A DNA stretch of 64,000 bases from positions 124,001-188,000 of the forward strand of contig NZ_JAPKNJ010000002.1 in assembly GCF_026343945.1 (NCBI RefSeq). Reading direction: 5' to 3'. Position 1 is the first letter of the stretch. Every line of letters begins with the position of its first letter. Positions 33,660 to 42,152 of the stretch are shown piece by piece. Position numbers and translations under genes: made by a program. The notes under the pieces were generated by a model, which was given only the letters and a program-made list of their open reading frames with translations, had not been told where the DNA came from and did not search any database. The DNA comes from Kaistia algarum (GTDB lineage Bacteria; Pseudomonadota; Alphaproteobacteria; Rhizobiales; Kaistiaceae).

Positions 33660-34427
33660 TCAGTTCATCCAGATCGAGAAGGGGAAGTACTTCGCGTTGA
33701 TCTTGTCGTAGGTGCCGTCAGCCTTGATCTCGTTGATCGCCGTCGAAATCGCGTCGCGCAGATCGGTGTCTTCCTTGCGGACCGCCGCGCCGATGCCGCT
33801 TCCGATCGGGATATCGGGTCCGACGACCTCGCAGCAGGCACCGTCAGCGGTCTTGAGCCAGTCCATGCCGACGACCTTGTCGACGAACAGCGCGTCGATG
33901 CGGCCGGCGACAATGTCGAGATTCACTTCGTCCTGGCTCGGATAGAGCTTCATGTCGAAGCCGGGATAGTTCGCCTCGAGATAGCTGGACTGGATGGTTG
34001 ACGACTGGGCGCCGAGCGTCTTGCCCTTGAGCGCTTCGGGCGACACGTCCTTCAGGGCCGAAGCCTTCGGGGCGATGAAGGCGGAGGGCGTGTTGTAATA
34101 GGCGCGGGAGAAGTCGACGACCTTCTTGCGCTCATCCGTGATGGTCATGGACGAGAAGATCGCATCGAACTTGCCGGCCTGCAGTGCCGGAATGATGCCG
34201 TCCCAATCCTGGGCGACGAAGGTGCAGTTCGCCTTCAGCTTCTCGCATACGGCCTTGGCGATGTCGACGTCGAAGCCCTGTATCTGCTGCGCCGAGTCGA
34301 TGAAGTTGAACGGCGGATAGGCCGCTTCGACGCCGATCCGGATTGTCGACCAATCCTTGGCCTCGGCCCCAGCGACGGCGGAGACCGCGAGCAGTGCCGA
34401 AAGGGCGATTTTCTTCAGTGAAAACAT
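33660..34427 (-). CDS. Periplasmic amino-acid-binding protein (HisJ/LAO-type)
   Basis: A 255-residue SBP family 3 protein. The signal peptide is MFSLKKIALSALLAVSAVAG with cleavage near AEAKD. Mature features are IRIGVEAAYPPFNFID, GFDVDIAKAVCEKL, DAIFSSMTITDERKKVVDFS and a C-terminal DKINAKYFPF. It likely binds lysine/arginine/ornithine or histidine, but the exact ligand is not decided by sequence. Start 34427 follows AGAGGT; the longer frame upstream has no signal peptide at its end and overlaps the spacer. It heads the HisJ-HisQ-HisM operon. Confidence 0.92.
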   Translation of the reverse strand: MFSLKKIALSALLAVSAVAGAEAKDWSTIRIGVEAAYPPFNFIDSAQQIQGFDVDIAKAVCEKLKANCTFVAQDWDGIIPALQAGKFDAIFSSMTITDERKKVVDFSRAYYNTPSAFIAPKASALKDVSPEALKGKTLGAQSSTIQSSYLEANYPGFDMKLYPSQDEVNLDIVAGRIDALFVDKVVGMDWLKTADGACCEVVGPDIPIGSGIGAAVRKEDTDLRDAISTAINEIKADGTYDKINAKYFPFSIWMN

Positions 34428-34545
34428 GGGTACTACCTCTGAATCTTGCGGCCGACGCGACTTCGGCGCAGGAACCCTGCAAACTCCCCCACGGAGCCCC
34501 AGCCTTACGGAATATGCCCAATCCGTAGGCTTGCCGTATGATCCA

Positions 34546-35163
34546 TCACAAATGCGCTTCCGCCGCAAGCAATCCTTCGGCGCGCGCATGTTCCTCGGGT
34601 GTATTCACGTTCAGGAACGGGTCAAGGGCTGAGACCAGGAACGGGAAGTCGACAACGGTAAAGCCGATCGTCGCCAGAAACGAGCGGACACCATGGCTCT
34701 TCGCCGATCGGCGCCAATCCGCGAGCGTTCCGGAGAGCCCGACAGGCCAGAGCCCGACCACAGGATGGTCGCGCTCGCCCGAGGCGGCGATCACCACGCC
34801 GCCGGGGTTCTCCCGTGACGCCGCCTCAAGGCGTTGTACAAGATCGGCGGGGATAAAGGGGGAATCGACAGGCACCGTCGCAAGATAGTCCGGCGCTGGG
34901 GCGAGGCTTTCAGCCCAGAGCAGTCCGGCAAGGACGCCGCCGAGCGGTCCGGTATCGGGCAAGTCGTCCTGTAGTATCGGGAGGCCGAGTGCCGAGAAGC
35001 GGGCTGGATCGCCATTGGCGTTGATCGCGAGGCGATCGACCTGTGGCACAAGCCGGTCGATCACACGCTCGATCATGAGCCTCCCGCCCAGGGGCAGAAA
35101 TGCCTTCTCGCGGCCCATGCGCCGCGACTGCCCACCCGCCAGAATGAGGCCTGCTACTGTCAT
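34546..35163 (-). CDS. mobA: Molybdenum cofactor guanylyltransferase
   Basis: MobA attaches GMP to molybdopterin to make the guanine dinucleotide cofactor of DMSO-reductase-family enzymes. The 205-residue protein begins TVAGLILAGGQSRRMGREKA, the nucleotide-binding LAGGxSxRMGxxKA signature, followed by ILQDDLPDTGPLGGVLAGL, VPVDSPFIPADL and NVNTPEEHARAE. Length is normal. Its ATG overlaps the stop of the benzoate transporter gene (ATGA), an unusual partner for a cofactor gene; no mobB or molybdoenzyme is nearby. Confidence 0.93.
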   Translation of the reverse strand: MTVAGLILAGGQSRRMGREKAFLPLGGRLMIERVIDRLVPQVDRLAINANGDPARFSALGLPILQDDLPDTGPLGGVLAGLLWAESLAPAPDYLATVPVDSPFIPADLVQRLEAASRENPGGVVIAASGERDHPVVGLWPVGLSGTLADWRRSAKSHGVRSFLATIGFTVVDFPFLVSALDPFLNVNTPEEHARAEGLLAAEAHL

Positions 35164-36389
35164 CGCCTCCAGCGTCGGTTGAGGAGCATCAGCGCTCCGC
35201 CTGCCACAAGCCCCCAGAATGCAGCACCGATACCGAAAAAGGAAAGCCCTGATGCAGCGGTAACGAAGGTCACCATTGCCGCATCCCGTTCCGCTGGGAC
35301 GGAGACGGCGCCGGCCAGCGATCCGCCGAAGGCGCCAAACAGGGCGAGGCCCGTCGCGGCCTGGATCAGGACGGGTGGCGCGATTGTGACCAAAGCCGCC
35401 GCCGTCGTCGCGCCGAGGCCGAGCAGCACATAGGTGATCGAGCCGGAGACCGACGCGATCCAGCGGCGGCTTGGATGGGGGTGTGCGTCCGGCCCGGCGC
35501 AAAGCGCCGCTGTGATGGCCGCGAGATTGAGGGTATGGCCGCCGAAGGGAGCGACGAGGATGCTCGCAATGCCAGTGCCGACGAAGATCGGCCGGAGCGG
35601 CGGATCGTAGCCATTGATCTTCAGCACCGCGAGGCCGGGAAGGTTCTGCGAGGCCATGGTGACGATGAACAGCGGTATAGCGATCGAGATCACGGATTGT
35701 GCCGAGAGCGCCGGCCAAACGAAGGTGAGGTCCGGAACGAGGCTCGGCAATTCGTGACCGCCGGCCGGGGCATGCAGTGCGATCATGATGATCGCCGTCG
35801 CCACGGCGGCGGGAACTGCCCAGATCTTGCGGATGCGGCCGACGATCGCCCAGACCAGGATGATCGGAAGCGCCAGCGCAGGCTCCGCTGCCACGGCCTT
35901 GGCCGGGGCTAGGCAGAGGCCGAGCAGGATGCCGGCAAGCATGGCATTGGCCAGCACGGTCGGAATCGACGAGACGAGCCGCCCGAACGGCTTGATGAGT
36001 CCCACTGCGATGATGAGGACGCCTGTCACCATGAAGGCGCCAAGCGCCGCCGGATAGCCGCCATCGATGATGCCGGTCGCGGCCAGCAGCACTGATCCCG
36101 GCGTCGACCAGGCGATGATGATCGGAATACGATAGCGGCGGCTGAGCAGGACCGAGAGCAGCGCCTGCGCCACGCAGATGGCCAGCAGGCCGGAGGCCGC
36201 CTGCTGGCGGGTCGCGCCTACGGCAATGAAGCCCTGCAGCACGACGGTGAACACGCCGGCGAAGCCGACGATGGCCGCGATGGTGCCCGCAATGATGGGC
36301 TGGAAGTCATGGCCGCGTGCAAGACCGGCGCGATCGTCATCGGGACTGGCCGTGGGGTCCATGTCGGAATCCATTGGTAAGAGCGTCAT
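35160..36389 (-). CDS. benE: BenE-family benzoate/H+ symporter-like transporter
   Basis: A 409-residue membrane protein with about twelve helices, of the BenE family. Signatures include FAGVFTVVLQGFIAVGA, RIPIIIAWSTPGSVLLAA, PTVLANAMLAGILLGLC and VAPFGGHTLNLAAITAALCA. Benzoate is the classic substrate, but no aromatic-degradation gene is in the window, so the substrate is only by homology. It is the first gene of a two-gene unit with mobA and diverges from a GntR/FCD regulator; a perfect 14-base palindrome, GATTGGATCCAATC, lies ten bases upstream of its start. Confidence 0.87.
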   Translation of the reverse strand: MTLLPMDSDMDPTASPDDDRAGLARGHDFQPIIAGTIAAIVGFAGVFTVVLQGFIAVGATRQQAASGLLAICVAQALLSVLLSRRYRIPIIIAWSTPGSVLLAATGIIDGGYPAALGAFMVTGVLIIAVGLIKPFGRLVSSIPTVLANAMLAGILLGLCLAPAKAVAAEPALALPIILVWAIVGRIRKIWAVPAAVATAIIMIALHAPAGGHELPSLVPDLTFVWPALSAQSVISIAIPLFIVTMASQNLPGLAVLKINGYDPPLRPIFVGTGIASILVAPFGGHTLNLAAITAALCAGPDAHPHPSRRWIASVSGSITYVLLGLGATTAAALVTIAPPVLIQAATGLALFGAFGGSLAGAVSVPAERDAAMVTFVTAASGLSFFGIGAAFWGLVAGGALMLLNRRWRR

Positions 36390-36398
36390 GAATTGTTA

Positions 36399-36412
36399 GA
36401 TTGGATCCAATC
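36399..36412. promoter_or_regulatory. Perfect palindrome GATTGGATCCAATC, putative GntR/FCD operator
   Basis: The palindrome is ten bases upstream of the benE start and about 265 bases upstream of the divergent GntR gene. Its TTGGATCCAA core has the size and symmetry of FadR/FCD-type operators. Position over the benE initiation region fits repression. Confidence 0.55.
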
Positions 36413-36631
36413 GACAGGCAAGGGTCGGAGCCGATGGTCTTGTTCGTTGGAAGGGATGCACGGCATCGTGGGGAGGGAAGCCAAATCCATGACTGCTATT
36501 CCGCTGCCCATGCCGCAGACCCCGGCCCCAGCCCCAGCCCAAGCCCCGCCGTCATCCAAGGCGGCGCGCCAGCTCAGACCCGGGAGCCATCCAGCCGGAG
36601 CGGAAATTGGTGTGGTGCCTCGGCTGCAAGG

Positions 36632-36651
36632 ATCCCGGCTTTCGCCGGGAT
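36632..36651. repeat. Dispersed palindromic repeat (ATCCCGG...CCGGGAT)
   Basis: ATCCCGG-CTTTCG-CCGGGAT with TGACGG following is a copy of a common alphaproteobacterial intergenic palindrome. It lies in the 286-base region before the GntR gene. Just upstream (about 36520-36550) is a short low-complexity run of CCCCAG repeats. A related copy with GTCATCCC arms is at 41174-41201. Confidence 0.7.
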
Positions 36652-36675
36652 GACGGAAGTTGGGGAGGCACCGCG

Positions 36676-37353
36676 TTGACGGACACCCTGGCCCAACTGG
36701 TCCGGTCCGTCGGAGCGCCGCGATACCGGACCGCGACGGAATATGTCGAGGCAACGCTGAAGGCGGCCATCCTCTCGGGGACGCTCGCGCCGGGAACGCC
36801 CTTGCGGCAGGAGGAACTGGCGGCCGCTTTTCAGATGAGCCGCATGCCGATCCGGGAGGCGTTGCGCCAATTGGAGGCGCAGGCGCTGGTCGATTTCGAG
36901 CCGCACAAGGGCGCGGTCGTCGTTGGTATCACTTTGCTGGAATCGCTCGACAACTACGCCATCCGCAGCGCGCTCGAGCCGCAGGCGCTACGGCTGTCGC
37001 TGCCGCATCTCACCGAGGCGGATTTCGAAATCGCCGAGGAAATCCTGCAGGAGATCGACGGCGAGGGCGATGTCGGGCGCATGGGCGAACTCAATCGCCG
37101 CTTCCACATGACGCTCTATGCCCAGGCGGGCCTGCCACGCCTGATCGCGCTGACCGAGCAGCACCTGGCCGCAGCCGACCGGCATCTGCGCTTCCATCTC
37201 GCCGCGTCCGGCGATATGGGGCAGGCTGAGCATCGCAGCTTGCTCGCCGCCTGCATGCGCGGCGATGAGGCGGAAGCCGTCGAAATCCTCGCCATGCATC
37301 ACCGGCGCGCGATGGAGCGGATTCGTGAATTCTTCGAGAGCAGGACCGGCTAG
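36676..37353 (+). CDS. GntR-family (FCD) transcriptional regulator
   Basis: A 225-residue regulator with an N-terminal GntR winged HTH (about 15-75; GTLAPGTPLRQEELAAAFQM then SRMPIREALRQLEAQALVDF) and a C-terminal all-helical FCD effector domain with RSALEPQALRLSLPHLTEAD and the metal-ligand histidines in RRFHMTLYAQA and EHRSLL. Start TTG 36676 is chosen for GGGGAGG seven bases upstream; the longer frame (from 36607) translates the palindromic repeat and is unlikely. It is divergent from benE-mobA and is the probable regulator acting at 36399-36412. Confidence 0.9.
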   Translation: MTDTLAQLVRSVGAPRYRTATEYVEATLKAAILSGTLAPGTPLRQEELAAAFQMSRMPIREALRQLEAQALVDFEPHKGAVVVGITLLESLDNYAIRSALEPQALRLSLPHLTEADFEIAEEILQEIDGEGDVGRMGELNRRFHMTLYAQAGLPRLIALTEQHLAAADRHLRFHLAASGDMGQAEHRSLLAACMRGDEAEAVEILAMHHRRAMERIREFFESRTG

Positions 37354-37443
37354 CCGGAAGAGCCAAATCCACGGGAACGCATTCGATCTTGAGTCGTTTG
37401 CCCATCAGTCGGCGCGGTGCGCCGAAGCGATGGAGGATCCAAT

Positions 37444-37704
37444 ATGAAGAAGATACTGGCCCTTGGCGCGATGCTCGCCATCGCCGTTCCTTTCACCGTC
37501 GTTCCGGCGGAAGCCGTCAGCTCCAGCTCGGCCCGGCAAACCTGCATCACGGCGGCCGCTAAGCAGCATGGCGACCTGCAGGGCAATGTGCAGGTCCGCA
37601 AGGTCTCCAAGCAGGGCTCCGGCTATCAGGTCAATCTCCAGATCCAGGGCGCCGAGATCAACTGCATAGTCACCAGCAGTGGCAAGATCCGCTACATGAA
37701 CTGA
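37444..37704 (+). CDS. Small secreted protein of unknown function
   Basis: An 86-residue protein with a clear signal peptide (KKILALGAMLAIAVPFTVVP, cleavage near AEA at about residue 25). The mature part of about 60 residues has two cysteines (QTCITAA and INCIVT) that may form a disulfide, and alternating polar/hydrophobic segments (VQVRKVSKQGSGYQVNLQIQ) suggesting a small beta-rich fold. ATG 37444 follows GGAGGAT. No family recognised. It stands alone, with a strong bidirectional terminator just after its stop. Confidence 0.8.
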   Translation: MKKILALGAMLAIAVPFTVVPAEAVSSSSARQTCITAAAKQHGDLQGNVQVRKVSKQGSGYQVNLQIQGAEINCIVTSSGKIRYMN

Positions 37705-37711
37705 TCTGGCG

Positions 37712-37736
37712 AGCGGGCGGCTTAACGCCGCCCGCT
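37712..37736. terminator. Bidirectional stem-loop terminator
   Basis: AGCGGGCGGC-TTAAC-GCCGCCCGCT is a perfect 10-bp stem between two convergent genes, eight bases after the small secreted-protein stop and ten before the ABC exporter stop. T-rich bases follow on the plus side (TTACATTGCTTT). Confidence 0.75.
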
Positions 37737-37745
37737 TACATTGCT

Positions 37746-39572
37746 TTACGCCGCGACGTCGAGGCCCTTGGCGAGTTCCTGGGCCTGGCGTTCGAACAGG
37801 CGGCGGTAGATACCATCCTCCCGCTGGACCAGCGCGCCATGCGTGCCTTCCTCTGCGATTGTGCCGCGATCGAAAACCAGCAAACGGTCCATCGAGCGAA
37901 CCGTCGAGAGGCGATGTGCGATGACGATCGCAGTCCGCCCCTCCATCAGCCTTTCCATCGCTTCCTGGATCAGCGCTTCCGATTCCGAATCGAGGCTGGA
38001 CGTGGCCTCGTCGAGGATCAGCACCGGCGCATCGGCTAGGAAGGCGCGTGCCAATGCGACGCGCTGGCGCTCGCCGCCCGAGAGCTTGACGCCGCGTTCA
38101 CCGACCAGCGTCTGATAGCCCTTCGGCAGCCGTTCGATGAAATCATGCGCATTGGCGAGTTTCGCCGCCGCGACGATTTCCGCCATGGACGCGCTGGGGC
38201 GCGCATAGGCGATGTTCTCGCTGATCGAGCGATGAAACAGGATCGGCTCCTGTTGCACGATCGCTATCTCGGCCCGCAGCGAGGACTGCGTGACATGGGC
38301 GATGTCCTGCCCGTCAATCACGATGCGGCCCTTGTTGACGTCATAGAGCCGCTGGATCAGCTTGACGAAGGTCGTCTTGCCCGATCCGGAGTAGCCAACA
38401 AGGCCGATTTTCTCGCCGGCCGAGATGGTTACGTTGAAGTCCTCATAGAGCGGCGTGACGTGACCCGCATAGTGGAACGTCACGTTCTCGAAGCGGATCT
38501 CGCCAGCGCCAATGCGCATCGGTGTGGCGCCGGGCCGATCTTCGACGCCGAGCGGAAGCATTTCCAGCGCCACCAGTTCCTCCATGTCGTTCACCGCGCG
38601 CTGAAGGTTGCGGACATGCATGCCGACATCAAGCAGATAGCCTTCGAGCACGAAGAACGAGGTCAGCACGAAGGTGACATCGCCCGGCGTCGCCCGGCCG
38701 TTCCACCACAGCCAAAGGACGAGGCCGATGACGGCCCCGCGCAGGATGACGACCATCGCGTTCTGCGCCGTGCCGTTGTTGGTGCCGCGCACCCAGGTGC
38801 GGCTCGTCCGGCTGCGCCACTTGGCGAGGACGCCGCCCAGCCGCGCATCCTCGCGCGCCTCGGCCCCGAAGGCCTTGACCACGGAATTGCAGCTTACAGC
38901 GTCGGCGAGCACGCCGCCGAGCTTGGTGTCCCATTTGTTGGCGAGGCTTGCCGCCGGCGCGACATAGACGAGCGACAGCGTGATGGTGACGGCAAGGTAG
39001 ATCACCGTTCCTACCGCGACGATCAGGCCCATTGCCGGCCAGTAGAGACCGAGCAGCACCGCCGTGCCGACGAGCACGACCAGCGAGGGCAGCAGCGCCA
39101 GCAGGAGCGTGTCGTTCAACTGGTCCAGCGCCCACATGCCGCGCGTGATCTTGCGCACTGTTGAGCCGGCGAAGTTGTTGGCTTGCCAGTTGGTCGAGAA
39201 GCGCTGGACTCGGAAGAAGGCGTCCTGCGCCACGCTCGACATGATGCCCAGCGTCAGGCGGATGATGCCCATAAAGGCCAGGTGGCGAGCCACGACCATG
39301 CCGATGCTGAGCGCCATCACGACGAGGAAGGCATTCGTGGCCGAGGCCATGGCCGCGTCGCGGTTCGGCGTGCCGGAAGCGAGCGCATCGACGATGCGGC
39401 CGGCGAAGAGGGGCAGCAGGACATGCGCGCCCGTTTCCAGAAGCATGGCCGACGCCGTGAACAGCGCGGCCGCCTTCTCCTCCCGCCAGCGGTGGAAGGT
39501 GAAGCCGAGGACCGTCGGAAACGGGCCGGAGAGCCAGCGGCCCTGCCGCCGCGAAGGAAGAAGACGAACCAT
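37746..39572 (-). CDS. ABC exporter, fused membrane and ATPase domains
   Basis: A 608-residue half-transporter: six-helix type I exporter domain (about 35-330) and nucleotide-binding domain (about 350-600). Walker A is GLVGYSGSGKTTFVKL, the signature is VKLSGGERQRVALARA, Walker B is PVLILDEATSSLD and the switch histidine is in IVIAHRLST. It probably acts as a homodimer in the inner membrane; the substrate (lipid, drug or peptide) is unknown. No partner half-transporter or membrane-fusion protein is adjacent. The 400-base region upstream contains no long gene. Confidence 0.92.
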   Translation of the reverse strand: MVRLLPSRRQGRWLSGPFPTVLGFTFHRWREEKAAALFTASAMLLETGAHVLLPLFAGRIVDALASGTPNRDAAMASATNAFLVVMALSIGMVVARHLAFMGIIRLTLGIMSSVAQDAFFRVQRFSTNWQANNFAGSTVRKITRGMWALDQLNDTLLLALLPSLVVLVGTAVLLGLYWPAMGLIVAVGTVIYLAVTITLSLVYVAPAASLANKWDTKLGGVLADAVSCNSVVKAFGAEAREDARLGGVLAKWRSRTSRTWVRGTNNGTAQNAMVVILRGAVIGLVLWLWWNGRATPGDVTFVLTSFFVLEGYLLDVGMHVRNLQRAVNDMEELVALEMLPLGVEDRPGATPMRIGAGEIRFENVTFHYAGHVTPLYEDFNVTISAGEKIGLVGYSGSGKTTFVKLIQRLYDVNKGRIVIDGQDIAHVTQSSLRAEIAIVQQEPILFHRSISENIAYARPSASMAEIVAAAKLANAHDFIERLPKGYQTLVGERGVKLSGGERQRVALARAFLADAPVLILDEATSSLDSESEALIQEAMERLMEGRTAIVIAHRLSTVRSMDRLLVFDRGTIAEEGTHGALVQREDGIYRRLFERQAQELAKGLDVAA

Positions 39573-39734
39573 GATGATATCCCGGACGCGCAGGGCGCGG
39601 CTCCGGCCTCAAAAGGAATGACGATCGGCGGACGGAAGCCCAAAGGGCGTGTCGTCACGCTGCGAAGATGAAAAGCGGGGAGGGAGGGCAGCTACGCCGC
39701 GGCGATATGCCGGGGCGGGCGCCGGTCGTCCAAA

Positions 39735-39797
39735 CTAGCGCCCGGCCTCAGCCGTAGCCGGGAAGCCTGATGCGGCAGCCATACTCATCGATGCCAT
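39735..39797 (-). CDS. Possible 20-residue leader peptide
   Basis: On the minus strand, GGGAGGAC precedes ATG at 39797 by four bases, opening a 20-codon frame (MASMSMAAASGF...) that ends with TAG at 39735-39737. It lies about 160 bases upstream of the ABC exporter start, in the same direction. Only the ribosome site supports it, so it may be chance. Confidence 0.2.
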   Translation of the reverse strand: MASMSMAAASGFPATAEAGR

Positions 39798-39947
39798 GCA
39801 GTCCTCCCTTGTTGGACGTTGAGCGAAGCGGTCTTCTACCCTAGCGGGGCGCAGACGGCAAGACGCCGACGCGGCATTCGGCCGCATCGGCGCTTCGTAG
39901 CGTCAGGGTCGTTGCCGATCGGCCACAGGCTGCGATCGGTGGAAACA

Positions 39948-39965
39948 GTCCGGTCGAAACCGGAC
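39948..39965 (-). terminator. Stem-loop with UUCG loop after the Gfo/Idh gene
   Basis: Read on the minus strand, GTCCGGT-TTCG-ACCGGAC is a perfect 7-bp stem closed by a UUCG tetraloop, starting eight bases past the Gfo/Idh/MocA stop and followed by TGTTTCC. It probably ends the thuA-type operon. Confidence 0.6.
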
Positions 39966-39972
39966 CGTTCGG

Positions 39973-41037
39973 TCAACTGGCGACGGCGGGAGCCGCGGCG
40001 TTCAGGGCGCGGGCGGCGTCCTGGGCGAAGCATAGATCCAAAATGCGCTGCACCTCGGCGGCGCGGCGGAAGGTCGGATCGCCATTGACGCCGGTGTTGC
40101 AGGCGATGACGAAACGCTCATAGGTGGTCGGAACCGGCGGGCAGACGACATCCTTCCAGACCTGGGTGTCGATGTCGGGGCCGGAGCATATCTTGAGCGA
40201 CGAGGCCTTGCCGTCGGTCTTCACGTCGAGTGCGCCCGCCGTGCCAAACAGGCGCAGCGTCAGGTCGTTCGCATGGCCGGTGGCGAAGCGGGTCGCGGTG
40301 ATCGTGCCGAGCGCGCCGTTGGCGAGTTCGGCCGTCATGACGACGCTGTCATTGGCGTCGAGCGGATAGTCGCCGATCTTGTCGCCCTCGGCCTTGTGGA
40401 ATGTCTTTAGGCGGCTGTCGACATTGGCGACGGCGCTGTCAGCGGCGAAGGTCGCGAAATCGACGATGTGGACGCCGACATCGCCAAGCACGCCCTTCGA
40501 GCCGTGCTGCTCGGACAGGCGCCAGAGCCAGCGCGATTCGGTCCGCCAGTCGCCCCACTGCTTGCCGACCAGCCAGCTCTGCAGATAGGACGCCTCGAAA
40601 TGGCGGATCTCTCCGATCGCGCCGGCAGCCACCAGTTCGCGCGCCTTCTGCAGTGCCGGCGAGTTGCGATAGGTAAAGTTCACCATGTTGATGACGCCCT
40701 TCGCCTCGGCCGTTTCGGCCATCTCAAGGGCGAGGGGATAATTGGTCGCCAGCGGCTTCTCGCAGAAGACGTGCTTGCCGGCCTCGAGCAGGCGCATCGT
40801 CGTGGGATAATGCACGGCATCCGGCGTCACATTGGCGACGGCATCAAATCCGCCCCAGGCGATCGCCGATTCGAGATCGGCAAAGAGGTTGGTGATGCCG
40901 AACTGCTTGCCGAACACCTCGCGACGCGCAGCGTCGGTCTCGATGGCCGCGACGACTTCGCTGTTCTTCGCGGCGCGGAAGGATTCGGCATGGTTCACGG
41001 CCATGCTGCCGGTGCCGAGAATGAGAATCTTGACCAT
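39973..41037 (-). CDS. Gfo/Idh/MocA-family oxidoreductase (ThuB-like)
   Basis: A 354-residue NAD(P)-dependent sugar oxidoreductase. The Rossmann fold starts MVKILILGTGSMAVNHAESF, the catalytic EKP motif is in HVFCEKPLATNYP, and the C-terminal domain has WLWRLSEQHGSKGVLGDVGVH with the conserved aspartate/histidine. It follows a ThuA-family gene on the same strand, as in thuAB trehalose-utilisation loci of rhizobia where disaccharides pass through 3-keto intermediates. Start 41037 is the family start; the longer frame runs through a dispersed repeat. A stem-loop follows its stop. Confidence 0.88.
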   Translation of the reverse strand: MVKILILGTGSMAVNHAESFRAAKNSEVVAAIETDAARREVFGKQFGITNLFADLESAIAWGGFDAVANVTPDAVHYPTTMRLLEAGKHVFCEKPLATNYPLALEMAETAEAKGVINMVNFTYRNSPALQKARELVAAGAIGEIRHFEASYLQSWLVGKQWGDWRTESRWLWRLSEQHGSKGVLGDVGVHIVDFATFAADSAVANVDSRLKTFHKAEGDKIGDYPLDANDSVVMTAELANGALGTITATRFATGHANDLTLRLFGTAGALDVKTDGKASSLKICSGPDIDTQVWKDVVCPPVPTTYERFVIACNTGVNGDPTFRRAAEVQRILDLCFAQDAARALNAAAPAVAS

Positions 41038-41173
41038 GATGGGGTTCGCTCTTGGAGGGGTAGGAGCAGGAGGTCCGGGTGCCTCGGTCCTGTGTCGGGT
41101 TTCCCCGCCCAGGGGGTGCTTCGAATGGCCGGCGCGGCTTCGCGGCCCGGAAACTGTCTCGCCGCCCGTTCGC

Positions 41174-41201
41174 GTCATCCCAGGTCTTCGCCCGGGATGA
41201 C
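41174..41201. repeat. Dispersed palindromic repeat (GTCATCCC...GGGATGAC)
   Basis: GTCATCCC at 41174-41181 and GGGATGAC at 41194-41201 are perfect complements around a 12-base centre. It belongs to the same class as 36632-36651 and lies in the 225-base gap between the ThuA- and ThuB-like genes, where it may fold in the operon mRNA. Confidence 0.6.
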
Positions 41202-41262
41202 GGCGGATCAATGGCCGAGAGGCGGGATAGCTCCACCGAGATCGGCGGCTCTGTTCTCCGCC

Positions 41263-42051
41263 TCAGCGGAAGCCGGCCTCGCCGGGCTTGTGCAGCGTGC
41301 CGCCCTTGATCGTCAGCGGGCCATTCGGCGCCTTGTCGGCCGGGGTGTTCGGCGCCTTGGCGATGCCGGCCCAAGCCGGAGCCGGGTTGTAGGCCCATTT
41401 CACCGCGTTCTGGAGGACGCGCTTGACGTCCGGGTTGTAGTAGATCGGGTATGTCTCGTGGCCGGGCGAGAAGTAGAAGACCTTGCCGCCGCCGCGCGTC
41501 CAGGTGAGGCCCGAACGGAAAACTTCACCGCCCTCATACCAGGTGACGAACACCGTCTCCTGTGGCTCGGGAACCGTGAAGGGTTCGCCATACATTTCGG
41601 TCTGCTCGATCTCGAAATAGTCCGAGAGACCCTGCGCGATCGGATGGTTGCGATTGATGACCCATACGCGCTCCTTCTCGCCGGCCTCGCGCCACTTCAG
41701 CGAACAGGGCGTGCCCATCAGCTTCCTGAAGATCTTCGAGAAATGGCCGGAATGCAGGACAATGAGGCCCATGCCTTCCCAGACGCGGTTGGCGACGCGT
41801 TCGACAATGGCATCGGAAACCTCGCCATGCGCCTTGTGGCCCCACCACACCAGCACGTCGGTCTCGGCAAGGCGCGCCTCAGAAAGGCCGTGCTCCGGCT
41901 CCTGCAGCGTCGCGGTCGAGGACTTCAGCACCGGGTCCTCGGCGAGCGCCTTGGCGATCGTCGTGTGCATGCCTTCCGGATAAATGGCGCGGACTGTCTC
42001 GTTCTCCTGCTCGTGGACGTTCTCGCCCCAGACGACGACGCGGATGGTCAT
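41263..42051 (-). CDS. ThuA-domain protein (trehalose-utilisation type)
   Basis: A 262-residue ThuA-family protein with a class I glutamine-amidotransferase-like fold. Family blocks are [14 protein letters not shown] at the start, [43 protein letters not shown] and [14 protein letters not shown]. ThuA proteins are thought to act on keto-sugar intermediates with their ThuB partner. Start 42051 follows GGAGG eight bases upstream. The promoter region holds a perfect 16-base palindrome (42153-42168) of LacI-operator type, although no LacI gene is adjacent. Confidence 0.9.
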   Translation of the reverse strand: MTIRVVVWGENVHEQENETVRAIYPEGMHTTIAKALAEDPVLKSSTATLQEPEHGLSEARLAETDVLVWWGHKAHGEVSDAIVERVANRVWEGMGLIVLHSGHFSKIFRKLMGTPCSLKWREAGEKERVWVINRNHPIAQGLSDYFEIEQTEMYGEPFTVPEPQETVFVTWYEGGEVFRSGLTWTRGGGKVFYFSPGHETYPIYYNPDVKRVLQNAVKWAYNPAPAWAGIAKAPNTPADKAPNGPLTIKGGTLHKPGEAGFR

Positions 42052-42152
42052 GGAGACTTCCTCCCTTGCGGTTGTGGATTGTTTTGATTCGGCCTCCCAG
42101 GAGGTGGCCGGTGCCGGTTAAAGGCAGCGATGGCTGCTGCGCGTGAACTCCG

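Larger units (their letters stand above)
39573..39972. other. 400-base intergenic region upstream of the ABC exporter
   Basis: It holds the terminator-like stem at 39948-39965 and a possible 20-codon leader frame at 39735-39797 (minus strand) with a good ribosome site. Otherwise nothing is recognised; open frames here in several phases look like by-products of high GC. Confidence 0.5.

Noticed and set aside
36520..36555. Tandem CCCCAG/GCCCCA run
   Set aside because: Short, imperfect low-complexity sequence; no sign of a minisatellite or CRISPR-like spacing.
36607..36675. N-terminal extension of the GntR protein
   Set aside because: It is the translation of a dispersed palindrome, and a TTG with a good ribosome site follows at 36676.
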